A stretch of 64,000 bases of DNA from Tenacibaculum tangerinum (GCF_029853675.1 NZ_CP122539.1:1941001-2005000), one strand, 5' to 3'. Shown: positions 43,295 to 52,806, numbered from the stretch's first letter. The notes: a model not told the origin generated them from the sequence alone. Numbers and translations: made by a program.

Positions 43295-44393
43295 TTTTAG
43301 TGGCGTTTAACGCATAAATTGCAAAACTACCTAGCCAATGTCCGCCCTCATAACTGTCTCCCACTAAATTTGGCAAGGAATAATTGATGTGTTCGTTGGC
43401 TATATTTTTTACATGCTTTAATTCTGGCATGCCCTCTACAATTTTATAAAGTGCCCACGCTCTTGAAAAGTTTACGCCATCTAAATGCACTAGTTTACCA
43501 TCTTTTCTGTCCGACACTTCTCCTACAGGTAAGGTAAAATCTTTATTTTTTAACTGCGGAAGAAAATCGACAAACCACAATCTAAATTCTGCTGGTGACA
43601 TAATGCGTTTCATAATCGCCGCTTCTTGTAAACAGGGTGATAAGAAATCGTATCCGCTAGGCTCCCAAGACAACGGACAGTGCGCATCTTTTAAATAAAA
43701 ATCTCTGGCTCTCTTTCTTATGAGGTCTTTGAATTTGTCGTTGCCTACCGTATTGGCATAATCCCACGCAAAGGTTAATCCGAATGCGGTATTGGTATGC
43801 TCTCCTACTCTGATAGGATATGTTAATTTTGGCAAAAATGCTACATATTTACTTACAATTAAATCGGTTAATGGTTGTAAGTTTTTTTCTAATTCTTCAG
43901 CTACAGGGTCGTCCCACGTATGTAGCTCTTCTGCTAGTTTTAACAACCAAGCCCATCCGTAGGTTCGCTCGTAACTTTTATTATGCTTTCCGTGGAAGTA
44001 TTCAACTTCTTTTTCAATATTTTCTTTTGAAATGTTTGCTAGCAATTGCTGCTTAATTTTTTCGGCATTATTCAAATCAGGAAACTGTTTTAGCAACGAA
44101 ACCAAACTCCAATGCCCGTGCACCGAAGAATGCCAATCGAAACATCCATAAAAGGCTGGGTGTAATTCTTTGGGTGATTGTAAGTCTTCATCGCCACCAA
44201 TTACCTGATTTAATTTGTTAGGATACTCAACATTAATACAATTTACGGGTAAAAAGGCCAATTTATTAGCCTGTGCTAAATTTAGTTCTGGAGCGGCTAC
44301 TTCTTTTATTTCTTTTGTTTGCTTGTTTTTAGTATCAACTTTTTTGCATGCCGCAACAAAACAAATTAATATTACTAGTACTATTTTTCTCAT
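43287..44393 (-). CDS. DUF2891 family lipoprotein
   Basis: This 368-aa protein has a lipoprotein signal peptide, MRKIVLVILICFVAACKK, with the lipobox FVAAC (Cys at residue 16). The mature part matches DUF2891: HPAFYGCFDWHSSVHGHWSL, YGWAWLLKLAEELHTWDDP, HTNTAFGLTFAWDYAN, DFLSPCLQEAAIMKRIM and LVGDSYEGGHWLGSFAIYAL. The repeated Trp/Gly and charged motifs resemble alpha/alpha-barrel proteins, but the substrate is not known. It is the first gene of the operon and overlaps the Nramp-like gene by 8 bp, so a link to 5-oxoproline use is possible. Confidence 0.88.
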   Translation of the reverse strand: MRKIVLVILICFVAACKKVDTKNKQTKEIKEVAAPELNLAQANKLAFLPVNCINVEYPNKLNQVIGGDEDLQSPKELHPAFYGCFDWHSSVHGHWSLVSLLKQFPDLNNAEKIKQQLLANISKENIEKEVEYFHGKHNKSYERTYGWAWLLKLAEELHTWDDPVAEELEKNLQPLTDLIVSKYVAFLPKLTYPIRVGEHTNTAFGLTFAWDYANTVGNDKFKDLIRKRARDFYLKDAHCPLSWEPSGYDFLSPCLQEAAIMKRIMSPAEFRLWFVDFLPQLKNKDFTLPVGEVSDRKDGKLVHLDGVNFSRAWALYKIVEGMPELKHVKNIANEHINYSLPNLVGDSYEGGHWLGSFAIYALNATKND

Positions 44394-44469
44394 ATCTCAA
44401 AAAAACTTAATTTTTATAAAAGTAACAAAAGAAAACAGGAATGTTCGCTTCATTTTCTATTTTTGTCGC

Positions 44470-45789
44470 ATGTCAAAAAGAACACAGCGCAACTTTTCGG
44501 TTGACAATATTGAAGTCTTTCAAGAAAAGCTATTTGCTTGGGCTCAACAACATGAAACTATCGTTTGGTTAGATTCTAATAATTATGAGCAAGCCTATTC
44601 TTCGTTTCAATGTGCGGTGGCTATTGATGAATTTACTTCTATTAAAACAGATTCTGAGCATGCTTTTGACAAATTGAAAGAATACCAATCTTTTACCAAA
44701 GATTACATTTTTGGCTATCTTAGTTACGATGTTAAAAATGATACTGAAAAACTGACTTCTACTAATTTTGACGGACTTCATTTTCCTGATTTGTATTTTT
44801 TTCAACCTCAAAAATTAATTTTTATTAAAGGAAGTACGGTTGAGTTTCACTACTTGCAAATGATTGATGACGAATTAGAGGAAGATTTTGAGGATATTGT
44901 TGAAATTAATCCTACCCTTCTACATTCTCAACAAGAGGAAACGGATGAGATAAAAATAAAGCTTCGTATTCATAAAGATGAATATCATCAAAAAGTAGAA
45001 AAAGTTTTAGAACACATTCATAGAGGGGATATTTACGAGGCTAATTTTTGTCAGGAGTTTTATGCCGAAAACACCGTAATTAATCCGTATAAAGTATACA
45101 AGCAATTAAATAAAATATCTGAACCTCCATTCGCTACTTTTTTTAAAAATGACAATCACTACTTGCTATCTGCTACCCCCGAGAGGTATATTAGAAAAGA
45201 AGGTTCAAAAATTATTTCACAGCCTATAAAGGGTACAGCAAAGCGATTTATAGACCCTATTGAAGATGAAAAAATTGTTTTTGACTTAGCTCGTGATGCA
45301 AAAGAGCGTTCTGAAAACATAATGATTGTTGATTTGGTTCGTAATGATTTATCAAGAACAGCTAAAAAAGGAAGCGTTCAAGTAGAGGAATTATGTAACG
45401 TATATTCGTTTAAGCAAGTACATCAACTCATTTCTACGGTGGTTTCAGAAATTGAAAACACCACACACCCTGTTGATGTGATTAAAGATACTTTTCCGAT
45501 GGGAAGTATGACAGGGGCTCCAAAAATTTCAGCCATGAAAATTATTGAAGAATTAGAAGAAACCAAGCGTGGTTTGTATTCTGGTACTGTTGGTTACTTT
45601 ACTCCTAACGGAGATTTTGATTTTAACGTAGTTATTCGAAGTATTTTATACAATCTTGAAAAAAAATACGTTTCATACTCAGTTGGCGGTGCGATTACAG
45701 CTAAATCTACTCCTGAAAAAGAGTATGAAGAATGCTTACTGAAAGCCAAAGCCATGAAATTTGTTTTAACGAATACTAACAAAAGTTAA
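44470..45789 (+). CDS. pabB: aminodeoxychorismate synthase component I (PabB-type chorismate-binding enzyme)
   Basis: I place the start at ATG 44470 (MSKRTQRNFSVDNIEVF), giving 439 aa. The longer open frame from 44215 runs into a region antisense to the preceding gene. The enzyme core shows GDIYEANFCQEF, PPFATFFKNDNHYLLSATPE, the PabB-specific PIKGTAKR (TrpE has PIAGT), LVRNDLSRTAKKGSVQVEEL and MGSMTGAPKISAMKIIEE. It makes 4-amino-4-deoxychorismate for folate. A TATTTTTG box at 44458-44465 lies only 4 bp from the ATG, suggesting a very short or absent leader. Confidence 0.92.
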   Translation: MSKRTQRNFSVDNIEVFQEKLFAWAQQHETIVWLDSNNYEQAYSSFQCAVAIDEFTSIKTDSEHAFDKLKEYQSFTKDYIFGYLSYDVKNDTEKLTSTNFDGLHFPDLYFFQPQKLIFIKGSTVEFHYLQMIDDELEEDFEDIVEINPTLLHSQQEETDEIKIKLRIHKDEYHQKVEKVLEHIHRGDIYEANFCQEFYAENTVINPYKVYKQLNKISEPPFATFFKNDNHYLLSATPERYIRKEGSKIISQPIKGTAKRFIDPIEDEKIVFDLARDAKERSENIMIVDLVRNDLSRTAKKGSVQVEELCNVYSFKQVHQLISTVVSEIENTTHPVDVIKDTFPMGSMTGAPKISAMKIIEELEETKRGLYSGTVGYFTPNGDFDFNVVIRSILYNLEKKYVSYSVGGAITAKSTPEKEYEECLLKAKAMKFVLTNTNKS

Positions 45790-45855
45790 CTATATTTATA
45801 GCTGATACTTGTAATGAGTATTGATAACCAACAAACTATTACAAAAAATAAAGAG

Positions 45856-46368
45856 ATGAAAAACACCATTAAAATTATATTTTTCGCGACTATTATTGTA
45901 GCAATTGCCTCATGTAAATCAAACAATTATTCCTTTTTAGATGAGTACCCTACGAAGGCTGTTCCTTTGGTAGACAGTACCAATTTTAGCAATCATGTAG
46001 AAGACAAGTTATTAACCAAATCGCAACAAGAACTTTTAAAACTTCCCGCTATTTTTGAGGGGCAGTTACCTGAGGAGAATGCTAAAATTGGTGTTTCTTA
46101 CCTGCCTAAAATTTCAGATAATTTTAAATCTGTAGTGTATTATTTTTATCCTAATAACACCGAACTGATTTCTATGTTGGTAAATTACGATGATTCGTTT
46201 ACCGTAATTAACAGTCAGGTACTGGCCTATGATGAAATAGCTGACGGCATGTTAAAAACCACTTCTACTCTTAACAAAAACAGTATTGAGTTGGTAGAAT
46301 ATGTTTCAGATTCGCCTTCTACCATTATCTTTTCTATTTTAGAAGACGGAAATATTACAAGAGATTAG
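45856..46368 (+). CDS. small lipoprotein, function unknown
   Basis: I start at the ATG 45856-45858 because it gives a clean lipoprotein signal, MKNTIKIIFFATIIVAIASC, with a lipobox IASC at the Cys. The upstream ATG at 45814 adds 14 polar residues. The mature part (about 150 aa) is mixed alpha/beta with FKSVVYYFYPNNTELISMLV and ITRD at the end. No family is recognised. It ends immediately before the hydrolase ATG at 46369, so the two are co-translated. Confidence 0.75.
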   Translation: MKNTIKIIFFATIIVAIASCKSNNYSFLDEYPTKAVPLVDSTNFSNHVEDKLLTKSQQELLKLPAIFEGQLPEENAKIGVSYLPKISDNFKSVVYYFYPNNTELISMLVNYDDSFTVINSQVLAYDEIADGMLKTTSTLNKNSIELVEYVSDSPSTIIFSILEDGNITRD

Positions 46369-47193
46369 ATGACACACCACACCTTTACATTCAATTTTCA
46401 AAATACCACATTTTTCGGTCAGTATTGGAAACCTGAAAGCGTAAAAGCCATTGTAGTGCTAATTCACGGTATGGGAGAACATTCTAGCAGGTACGAGCAT
46501 GTGGCGAAAAAACTCACAGGCGCTAATTTTGGTGTTATCGCTTTCGATCATTTCGGACACGGAAAAACTACAGGAAAAAGAGGTCATAATCCAGGTTATG
46601 AATATGTGTTAAAAAGTGTTACCAAACTTATTGAAAAAGGCATCGAAGTTTTTGGAAATAACCCTGTGTTTTTATACGGACATTCGATGGGAGGAAATAC
46701 AGTTATTAACTACACCTTAAGAAATGAGCATGATTTAACGGGAGTGGTAGCCACCAGTCCTTTTTTACGTTTGGCATTTCAGCCATCTGCATGGAAACTA
46801 TCGCTGGGTAAACTCATGCAAAAAATAGCACCTTCAATTACCTTAGGTAACGAGCTGAATCCTAACGACATATCACGCGACCCTATTGAGGTACAAAAAT
46901 ATAAAGAAGACCCTTTGGTGCACGATAAGGTAAGTCCTAATTTTTCTTTATCGTTTATCGATGCTGGTGAGTGGGCTATTGAAAATGCTTCTTCGTTACA
47001 GACTCCAATATTAATATTGCACGGTACTGATGATAAGATTATTGATTATAAAGGCTCAGAAGCGTTTGCTAGTAAAACACCTAATGCTAGTATAAAATTA
47101 TATGAGGGCGGCTATCATGAGCTACAAAACGACTTGTGTAAAGAAGAACTGTTACAAGATGTAGTACACTGGTTAAACGCTCAATTACCATAG
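46369..47193 (+). CDS. alpha/beta hydrolase, monoacylglycerol-lipase-like (serine aminopeptidase S33)
   Basis: This 274-aa protein has the MAG-lipase pattern: VVLIHGMGEHSSRYEHVAKK, FDHFGHGKTTGKRGH, the nucleophile elbow FLYGHSMGGNTVINY (Ser in GHSMG, about residue 106), PILILHGTDDKIIDY with the acid residue, and GGYHELQNDLCKEEL with the catalytic His. It probably cleaves monoacylglycerols or similar esters. Its ATG directly follows the lipoprotein stop, and tilS starts 10 bp after its own stop. Confidence 0.92.
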   Translation: MTHHTFTFNFQNTTFFGQYWKPESVKAIVVLIHGMGEHSSRYEHVAKKLTGANFGVIAFDHFGHGKTTGKRGHNPGYEYVLKSVTKLIEKGIEVFGNNPVFLYGHSMGGNTVINYTLRNEHDLTGVVATSPFLRLAFQPSAWKLSLGKLMQKIAPSITLGNELNPNDISRDPIEVQKYKEDPLVHDKVSPNFSLSFIDAGEWAIENASSLQTPILILHGTDDKIIDYKGSEAFASKTPNASIKLYEGGYHELQNDLCKEELLQDVVHWLNAQLP

Positions 47194-47203
47194 GTTTTTT
47201 TAT

Positions 47204-48517
47204 ATGCTTCAAGAGTTGGCTTCACATATTGACGAACAATTTTCTTTTTTAAAGGATAAGGGATTGCTCATTGCCATTTCTGGAGGTGTCGATAGTGTTG
47301 TGCTAACTCACCTTTTACACAAATTACAATTTAAAATTTCATTGGCACATTGTAATTTTCAACTAAGGGGTAAGGAAAGTGATTTGGATGAACAATTTGT
47401 TCAAAAATTAGGAGATCGCTTAACTATCGAGACCTTTACAACACGATTTAATACTCGTGAATATGCCGTTGAAAACAAACTATCAATACAGTTAGCAGCA
47501 CGAGAGCTACGTTATAACTGGTTTGATAAACTACGAAAAGAAAACGCCTTTGACTATATTTTAACGGCTCATCATGCAGACGATAATTTAGAAACTTTTC
47601 TAATCAATTTTACTCGAGGTACAGGGCTAGAAGGGCTAACCGGTATTCCGTCAATTAATAAAAATGTGGTGAGGCCTTTGCTAATTTTTTCTCGTGAAGA
47701 AATTTTTTCTTTCGCAACAGAAAACAACATCGAATGGCAAGAAGATAAAAGTAATGCTGAAAAAAAATATGTGCGAAATAAAATACGTCATGACGTTATT
47801 CCTGTATTAAAAGAATTGAACCCTAGCCTTTTAAAATCGTTCAATAAAACAATTGATTATTTACAGCAATCTCAACAAATAATTGATAATAAAATCAAAG
47901 AAATTTCCTCTAAAATTCTTTTAAAAGAGGGTGATTTGTTAAAAATTAACATTGAAGAAATGTTAAAATTAACGAACCCAAAAGCCTACCTATATCAGCT
48001 CTTAAAGCCTTATGGATTCAGGGAATGGGACGATGTTTTTGATTTAATTTATGCGCAATCGGGGAGGCGAATTTTAACAAAATTTTATACTTTGTTGAAA
48101 GACAGAGATTTTTTATTACTTTTACCCACTGATGAGGAAAGTTTGTGTAAGAATGAACATTTCATCATTCATAAAGAAAACAAAAGAATAACAGTTCCCA
48201 TCGAGCTTATATTCGAAAATGTTAAAAAACAAACTACTATCAGCACAAATTCTATTTATGTTGATAGTGAATTACTTGATTATCCCCTATCTCTAAGGCG
48301 CTGGATTTCTGGCGACTACTTTTATCCCAAAGGAATGCAAGGGCGTAAGAAGGTAAGTAAATATTTTAAGGACGAAAAAATATCAATAGTAAACAAAAAC
48401 AAAATTTGGTTACTCTGTTCTGGTAAAAACGAAATTATTTGGATTATAGGAAAACGACAAGACAGACGTTTTTTACCTACAGAAAAAACAACCAACCTTT
48501 TAAAAATTAGTATTTAA
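47204..48517 (+). CDS. tilS: tRNA(Ile)-lysidine synthase
   Basis: This 437-aa protein has the PP-loop AISGGVDSVVLTHLL (about residues 24-38), LAHCNFQLRGKESDLDEQFV, NWFDKLRKENAFDYILTAHH and ADDNLETFLINFTRGTGLEG, all typical of TilS. The C-terminal domain ends with PLSLRRWISGDYFYPKGMQG and GRKKVSKYFKDEKIS, the substrate-binding C-terminal motif. It modifies C34 of tRNA-Ile to lysidine so that AUA is read as Ile. Confidence 0.96.
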   Translation: MLQELASHIDEQFSFLKDKGLLIAISGGVDSVVLTHLLHKLQFKISLAHCNFQLRGKESDLDEQFVQKLGDRLTIETFTTRFNTREYAVENKLSIQLAARELRYNWFDKLRKENAFDYILTAHHADDNLETFLINFTRGTGLEGLTGIPSINKNVVRPLLIFSREEIFSFATENNIEWQEDKSNAEKKYVRNKIRHDVIPVLKELNPSLLKSFNKTIDYLQQSQQIIDNKIKEISSKILLKEGDLLKINIEEMLKLTNPKAYLYQLLKPYGFREWDDVFDLIYAQSGRRILTKFYTLLKDRDFLLLLPTDEESLCKNEHFIIHKENKRITVPIELIFENVKKQTTISTNSIYVDSELLDYPLSLRRWISGDYFYPKGMQGRKKVSKYFKDEKISIVNKNKIWLLCSGKNEIIWIIGKRQDRRFLPTEKTTNLLKISI

Positions 48518-48540
48518 TTAACCCCATCAAACTACATAGA

Positions 48541-50502
48541 ATGAAAAAATTCTTTACTCTACTTTTATTATTCATAGGTTTAGCGGTTTATTCTCAATCT
48601 GACGATAATCCCGTAGTAGTAACACCATCTGTACAAAAAGTCTCTGATAATGAATACGATTTAATTTTCAATGTGTTAATTGCAGAAGACTGGCACTTAT
48701 ACTCTCAGTACAATCCTGAAGATGCTTCACTACCTATGACAATTGCACCCGCAGAAGGACAATCTGGCTATACTTTAAATGGTAAGGCCGAAGAAAGTGA
48801 AACAGAAACTCAGTTTAGTGAAATCTGGGGAAAAGATGAAATCTTTTTTGTAGACGAAGGTAGGTTAGTACAAAGAATAACAGTTTCTGACTCTACACTA
48901 ACACAAGTTACGTTAAATTTAGACGCACAAGTTTGTAAGGAGTATTGTTTGCCTTTTGATGAAGATTTTACCTTCTCATTAACAGGTGAGAAAGTTGCTC
49001 AAACAATTGCCGAAGTAGACGCTAAAAGTAAAGAATTATCGCAATCTCTCAACTTAGATTTAAAGAATACGGTTTTATTAAAAAGTTCTACTGAATCTTC
49101 TTCTTCTGAAGAACAAGACGATAACTTATTAAATATTTTCCTACTAGGGTTTGTAGGTGGTTTGTTGGCTTTTTTAACTCCATGTGTATTCCCAATGGTT
49201 CCTTTAACGGTATCTTTCTTTACAAAGCGTTCTGAGAAAAAAGGTAAAGGTGTTGGTAATGCTGTTTTATATGGTTTCTTTATCGTATTAATATACGGGT
49301 TAATAAGTCTACCTTTTCATTTCTTAGATACCTTAGATCCTGAAATTTTAAATAATATTTCTACCAATATTTGGTTAAACCTATTCTTCTTTGTTATTCT
49401 TATATTCTTTGCTGGTTCGTTCTTTGGTTTTTATGAATTAACACTTCCAAGTTCTTGGAGTAATAAAGCAGACAGTGCTTCTAACATTGGAGGTATTATA
49501 GGTACTTTCTTTATGGCATTGACCTTAGCTATTGTATCTTTCTCTTGTACAGGTCCTATTCTTGGATCATTACTAGCAGGATCTTTAAGTGGTGGAGCTA
49601 TGCAATTATCAATAGGTATGATTGGGTTTGGTTTGGCACTCGCTTTACCGTTCGCTCTATTTGCAATGTTCCCTAACTGGTTAAATTCGTTACCAAAATC
49701 TGGTGGATGGTTAAACACCGTAAAAGTTATTTTAGGTTTTATTGAATTAGCCTTTGCCTTTAAATTCTTATCAAATGCAGATTTAGTAGGTCACTGGGGA
49801 ATTTTAAAAAGAGAAGTATTTATTGGTATATGGGCACTAATCGCCTTCTTAATGGCACTCTATTTATTTGGTTTTATAGGAAAGAAGCACGGAAAAATTA
49901 CTCTTTTCAGAGTGTTACTAGGGATAGGTTCATTAGCCATAGCAGTATATTTAGCTCCTGGAGTTATGGAAAAACCTATTTGGAGTCAAGATAAATTTTT
50001 AAGTGGTTTTGCCCCACCAAAATTCCATAGTATTTACCAAAAAGACAATAAATGTCCTCTAAACCTGAATTGTTTTAAAGATTTTGATGAAGGTATTGCC
50101 TATGCCAAATCAGTAAACAAGCCTGTATTACTAGATTTTACTGGGTGGGCATGTGTAAACTGTCGTAAGATGGAAGAGAACATCTGGAGCCAACCAAACA
50201 TCTATTCTATAATTAATGACGATTACGTATTAATTTCATTGTATGTAGACGATCATCAAAGAACCTTACCAGAAGACCAACAGTTTGATTTTATAAAATC
50301 GAACGGAAAAATTAAAAGAATTAGAACGTATGGAGATAAGTGGGCTACGTTACAAGCAGCCAACTTTAAGACAGCTTCTCAGCCTTTTTATGTGTTGATG
50401 AGTCCTGAATTAGAAGTATTAAATTCGCCTCAACAATATACAGATCATACAACGTACTACAATTGGTTAAAAACTGGTTTAGATAGATTTGATTCTAACT
50501 AA
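48541..50502 (+). CDS. dsbD: thiol:disulfide interchange protein DsbD
   Basis: This 653-aa protein starts with a signal peptide (MKKFFTLLLLFIGLAVYSQ) and a DsbD-alpha-type periplasmic domain with the CxxxC pair in AQVCKEYCLPFDEDF. Eight membrane segments follow, including LTPCVFPMVPLTVSFFTKRS and SFSCTGPILGSLLAGSLSGG, whose cysteines are the DsbD-beta pair. A C-terminal thioredoxin-like domain has WACVNCRKMEENIWSQP. It moves reducing power from cytoplasmic thioredoxin to the periplasm. A strong terminator follows at 50530-50565. Confidence 0.95.
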   Translation: MKKFFTLLLLFIGLAVYSQSDDNPVVVTPSVQKVSDNEYDLIFNVLIAEDWHLYSQYNPEDASLPMTIAPAEGQSGYTLNGKAEESETETQFSEIWGKDEIFFVDEGRLVQRITVSDSTLTQVTLNLDAQVCKEYCLPFDEDFTFSLTGEKVAQTIAEVDAKSKELSQSLNLDLKNTVLLKSSTESSSSEEQDDNLLNIFLLGFVGGLLAFLTPCVFPMVPLTVSFFTKRSEKKGKGVGNAVLYGFFIVLIYGLISLPFHFLDTLDPEILNNISTNIWLNLFFFVILIFFAGSFFGFYELTLPSSWSNKADSASNIGGIIGTFFMALTLAIVSFSCTGPILGSLLAGSLSGGAMQLSIGMIGFGLALALPFALFAMFPNWLNSLPKSGGWLNTVKVILGFIELAFAFKFLSNADLVGHWGILKREVFIGIWALIAFLMALYLFGFIGKKHGKITLFRVLLGIGSLAIAVYLAPGVMEKPIWSQDKFLSGFAPPKFHSIYQKDNKCPLNLNCFKDFDEGIAYAKSVNKPVLLDFTGWACVNCRKMEENIWSQPNIYSIINDDYVLISLYVDDHQRTLPEDQQFDFIKSNGKIKRIRTYGDKWATLQAANFKTASQPFYVLMSPELEVLNSPQQYTDHTTYYNWLKTGLDRFDSN

Positions 50503-50529
50503 TTTTAGCACATTAAGTTATATAATATT

Positions 50530-50565
50530 AAAAAGCCTCTTTTTTTAGAAAAAGAGGCTTTTTTT
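50530..50565 (+). terminator. intrinsic terminator after dsbD
   Basis: AAAAAGCCTCTTTTT at about 50530-50544 pairs with AAAAAGAGGCTTTTT at about 50550-50564. The loop is short and a T-run follows. It starts 28 bp after the dsbD stop. Confidence 0.9.
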
Positions 50566-50587
50566 ATATCTTTCAAATAAAAAACAA

Positions 50588-51160
50588 ATGACACCAGAAA
50601 CGATTATTAGTATTTTCTTAGGAATTGGCTTATCAGCCTCAGTTGGATTTCGAGTTTTTTTACCGCTGTTTGCATTGAGTTTAGCTGGATATTACAATAT
50701 CATTCCATTGAATGAAAACTGGCATTGGGTAGCAAGTTCATCGGCTATTATTACGCTTGGTATAGCTACTTTGTTAGAGATATTTGCTTACTATATTCCT
50801 TGGTTTGACAATTTACTAGATACTATAGCCATTCCTCTTGCAGCCATTGCTGGTACCGCTGTTATGGTCTCGACGATAGCAGATTTATCTCCTGTAACTA
50901 CTTGGGCTTTAGCAATAATTGCTGGTGGCGGAACAGCTTCTACAATAAAAGGAACTACCGCTTCTGCAAGATTGACTTCTACTGCAACAACTGCGGGAAT
51001 TGCAAATCCTGTTATTTCTACTGTAGAAACGGGCACCTCTATGGTGATGTCTGCCTTTTCTATTTTTTTACCTATAGTAGCTATTATTCTAGTCGTTTTG
51101 ATATTTATTGCTATTCGTAAAATGTACAAGTCTATTTTTACAAAGTCAAAAAAGGTATAA
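50588..51160 (+). CDS. DUF4126 family membrane protein
   Basis: This 190-aa protein has about four membrane segments (ISIFLGIGLSASVGFRVFLP, LEIFAYYIPWFDNLLDTIA, IAAIAGTAVMVSTI, IFLPIVAIILVVLIFIAI). It carries the DUF4126 features SVGFRVFLPLFALSLAGYY, ADLSPVTTWALAIIAGGGTA and the Ala/Thr-rich STIKGTTASARLTSTATTAG stretch. Its function is unknown. Confidence 0.88.
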   Translation: MTPETIISIFLGIGLSASVGFRVFLPLFALSLAGYYNIIPLNENWHWVASSSAIITLGIATLLEIFAYYIPWFDNLLDTIAIPLAAIAGTAVMVSTIADLSPVTTWALAIIAGGGTASTIKGTTASARLTSTATTAGIANPVISTVETGTSMVMSAFSIFLPIVAIILVVLIFIAIRKMYKSIFTKSKKV

Positions 51161-51191
51161 TTATTGATGGTAATTTATAAATTCAATTTTT

Positions 51192-51554
51192 ATGAAAAAT
51201 AGTATCACCATCTTTCTTTTTATAGCAGTTGTATTTTCTGCTACTGCCCAAGAAATGGACAAGAAAGATAAGCTTCCTAAAAGTATTTACACGTACTCTA
51301 CCATCGATACACCTTTCTATGATTCATCAACAATTAATAAAAATTTGAATGTATCAGAGCTGTCATTTTTTATAGTAAGCAAAGATGATATAGACAATGG
51401 TTCTTTTTCTATTCCCTTTAACAAGCTAGGTAAAAAACCTACTTCATTGATTTATGATGATTATATAGATTATCAACGTAACAATCTTTTAAAAGGTTTT
51501 TTAAGAAAGTATGACCCTGCTCGTTGGAGTCCACAACAACTACAATTGCAATAA
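51192..51554 (+). CDS. hypothetical secreted protein
   Basis: This 120-aa protein has a signal peptide with likely cleavage after MKNSITIFLFIAVVFSATA. The mature part is polar and contains KLPKSIYTYSTIDTPFYDS, LSFFIVSKDDIDNGSF and the end WSPQQLQLQ. No family is recognised. It lies 31 bp after the DUF4126 gene and may be co-transcribed with it. Confidence 0.65.
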   Translation: MKNSITIFLFIAVVFSATAQEMDKKDKLPKSIYTYSTIDTPFYDSSTINKNLNVSELSFFIVSKDDIDNGSFSIPFNKLGKKPTSLIYDDYIDYQRNNLLKGFLRKYDPARWSPQQLQLQ

Positions 51555-51609
51555 TCTTTTGTTTTTTATAGTCATAGAAATAACTTGAGGTTTTTCTGAA
51601 GAAAATATT

Positions 51610-52302
51610 TTAATGGTAGTTAAAAACTATTTTATTAATATGTTCTTTGAACGTATATGCATTGTTAAAAATAAAAAAATGATTCCCTGTTAATTTATGA
51701 ATGGCAACATCGTTTGTGGTTTCATTATTTTTCCAATCGTTTATTTCTGTTTCTGAAATGTTTTCATCACTACCATAAAACACATCAATTGGTATCGTTA
51801 GTTTTGGTGATTCTTTATTATACCTATAATTTTCGAGACATTGAAAATCTGCTTTTAGTATTGGTATAAAAAAATCTATAAGTTAAGGGCAATTATCAAA
51901 ATCTTCGGGCATTCCTCCAAAATTCAAAATTTTGTTCCAAAAATCGCTATCTGATAAGTGGGCTATTTTCTCTTTTCTTGGATATACTGGTGCTTTTACA
52001 CCACTAACAATAAGTTGTAGGGGCTTTTTAATATTTAAAGTTTCTATTTTTTTGCAAATCAAATATCCCACTATTGCTCCCATGCTGTGACCATAAATGA
52101 TATACTCATCAGTCCCTTCAACTTCTTATATTACACGAAGAAGCATGTCTTCTACTAATTCATCTACCTCTAAAAGTAATTTTTCTCTAATTCTACCTCC
52201 TCTTCCTGGATAACACAATGCAGTAAATTTTTCATTTTTATGAAAAAGTTTATTATACGATTGAGAGTTTCCTCCTGCGAAAGGGAAAGCAATTATTTTC
52301 AT
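51610..52302 (-). pseudogene. type II (GrsT-like) thioesterase pseudogene with two in-frame stop codons
   Basis: One frame from the ATG at 52300-52302 to the final TAA at 51610-51612 gives 230 codons. Read through, it makes a complete alpha/beta-hydrolase thioesterase: MKIIAFPFAGGNSQSYNKLF start, YPGRGGRIREKL, the nucleophile elbow YGHSMGAIVGY, PVYPRKEKIAHLSDSDFW, VFYGSDENISETEI (acid residue) and LTGNHFFIFN (His). TAA codons interrupt it before EVEGTDEY and between DNCP and LIDFF, in the same frame. Thioesterases of this type edit NRPS/PKS assembly lines, but no such enzymes are in the window. It is 3 bp downstream of the NusG-like gene. Confidence 0.85.
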
Positions 52303-52305
52303 TAT

Positions 52306-52806
52306 TTAAATAAAATGTGAGGGTACAGTGGCAAGTATATTTTGTTGTAACGAATCTATTCTAACAACAACCTTATTCTTATTATTTACTTTAAGCACTT
52401 CGCATTCTAAACCACTTAAAGGACCTTGGTTAATTGTTTTAATAGCGCCTATTTTCAAACGCCTTGTATCAATTTCAAAATTAGTAACAGCATCTGCACT
52501 TACTAGCGTTTTAATTTTATCAATTTCAGATGCTGATACCTTAGCATACTCTCTACCAAAACTAATGTATGCACAAGCACCATTCACAGAAAGGGCTTTA
52601 TGGAATTCAGTAGAAGATTTTACATTTACAAAAACATAAGAAGGAAACATGGGTTTTAAGATTGTTTTTTTTCTATCACTCCACTGTCTGATTGTTTTTA
52701 TTTGTGGTAAAAACGATTCTAATAAAATATCTTTTAATGATTCGTTTACTTTTTTTTCCCAACGAGGTTTTACGTACAAGACGTACCAACCATTGTTAAA
52801 ATTCAT
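52306..52806 (-). CDS. NusG-like specialised transcription antiterminator (LoaP/UpxY/RfaH type)
   Basis: I use the ATG at 52804-52806 (MNFNNGWYVLYVKPRWEKKV), giving 166 aa. The longer frame adds residues from a structured leader. The NGN domain (GWYVLYVKPRWEKKVNESL, MFPSYVFVNVKSSTEFHKAL, CAYISFGREYAKVSASEIDK) is followed by a KOW-like C-terminal part (IGAIKTINQGPLSGLECEVL, ending IDSLQQNILATVPSHFI). Paralogues of this kind load onto RNA polymerase at one or a few long operons. Here the downstream gene is a dead thioesterase, so the original target operon may have been lost. The leader at 52843-52969 holds several hairpins. Confidence 0.87.
   Translation of the reverse strand: MNFNNGWYVLYVKPRWEKKVNESLKDILLESFLPQIKTIRQWSDRKKTILKPMFPSYVFVNVKSSTEFHKALSVNGACAYISFGREYAKVSASEIDKIKTLVSADAVTNFEIDTRRLKIGAIKTINQGPLSGLECEVLKVNNKNKVVVRIDSLQQNILATVPSHFI

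Noticed and set aside
44215..44469. N-terminal extension of the pabB frame
   Set aside because: It runs antisense to the DUF2891 gene, and the 439-aa start at 44470 gives the usual PabB length and N-terminus.
50791..51129. Antisense frame opposite the DUF4126 gene
   Set aside because: It is the complement of a membrane protein gene with Ala/Thr/Val-rich composition, and no independent start signal was seen.
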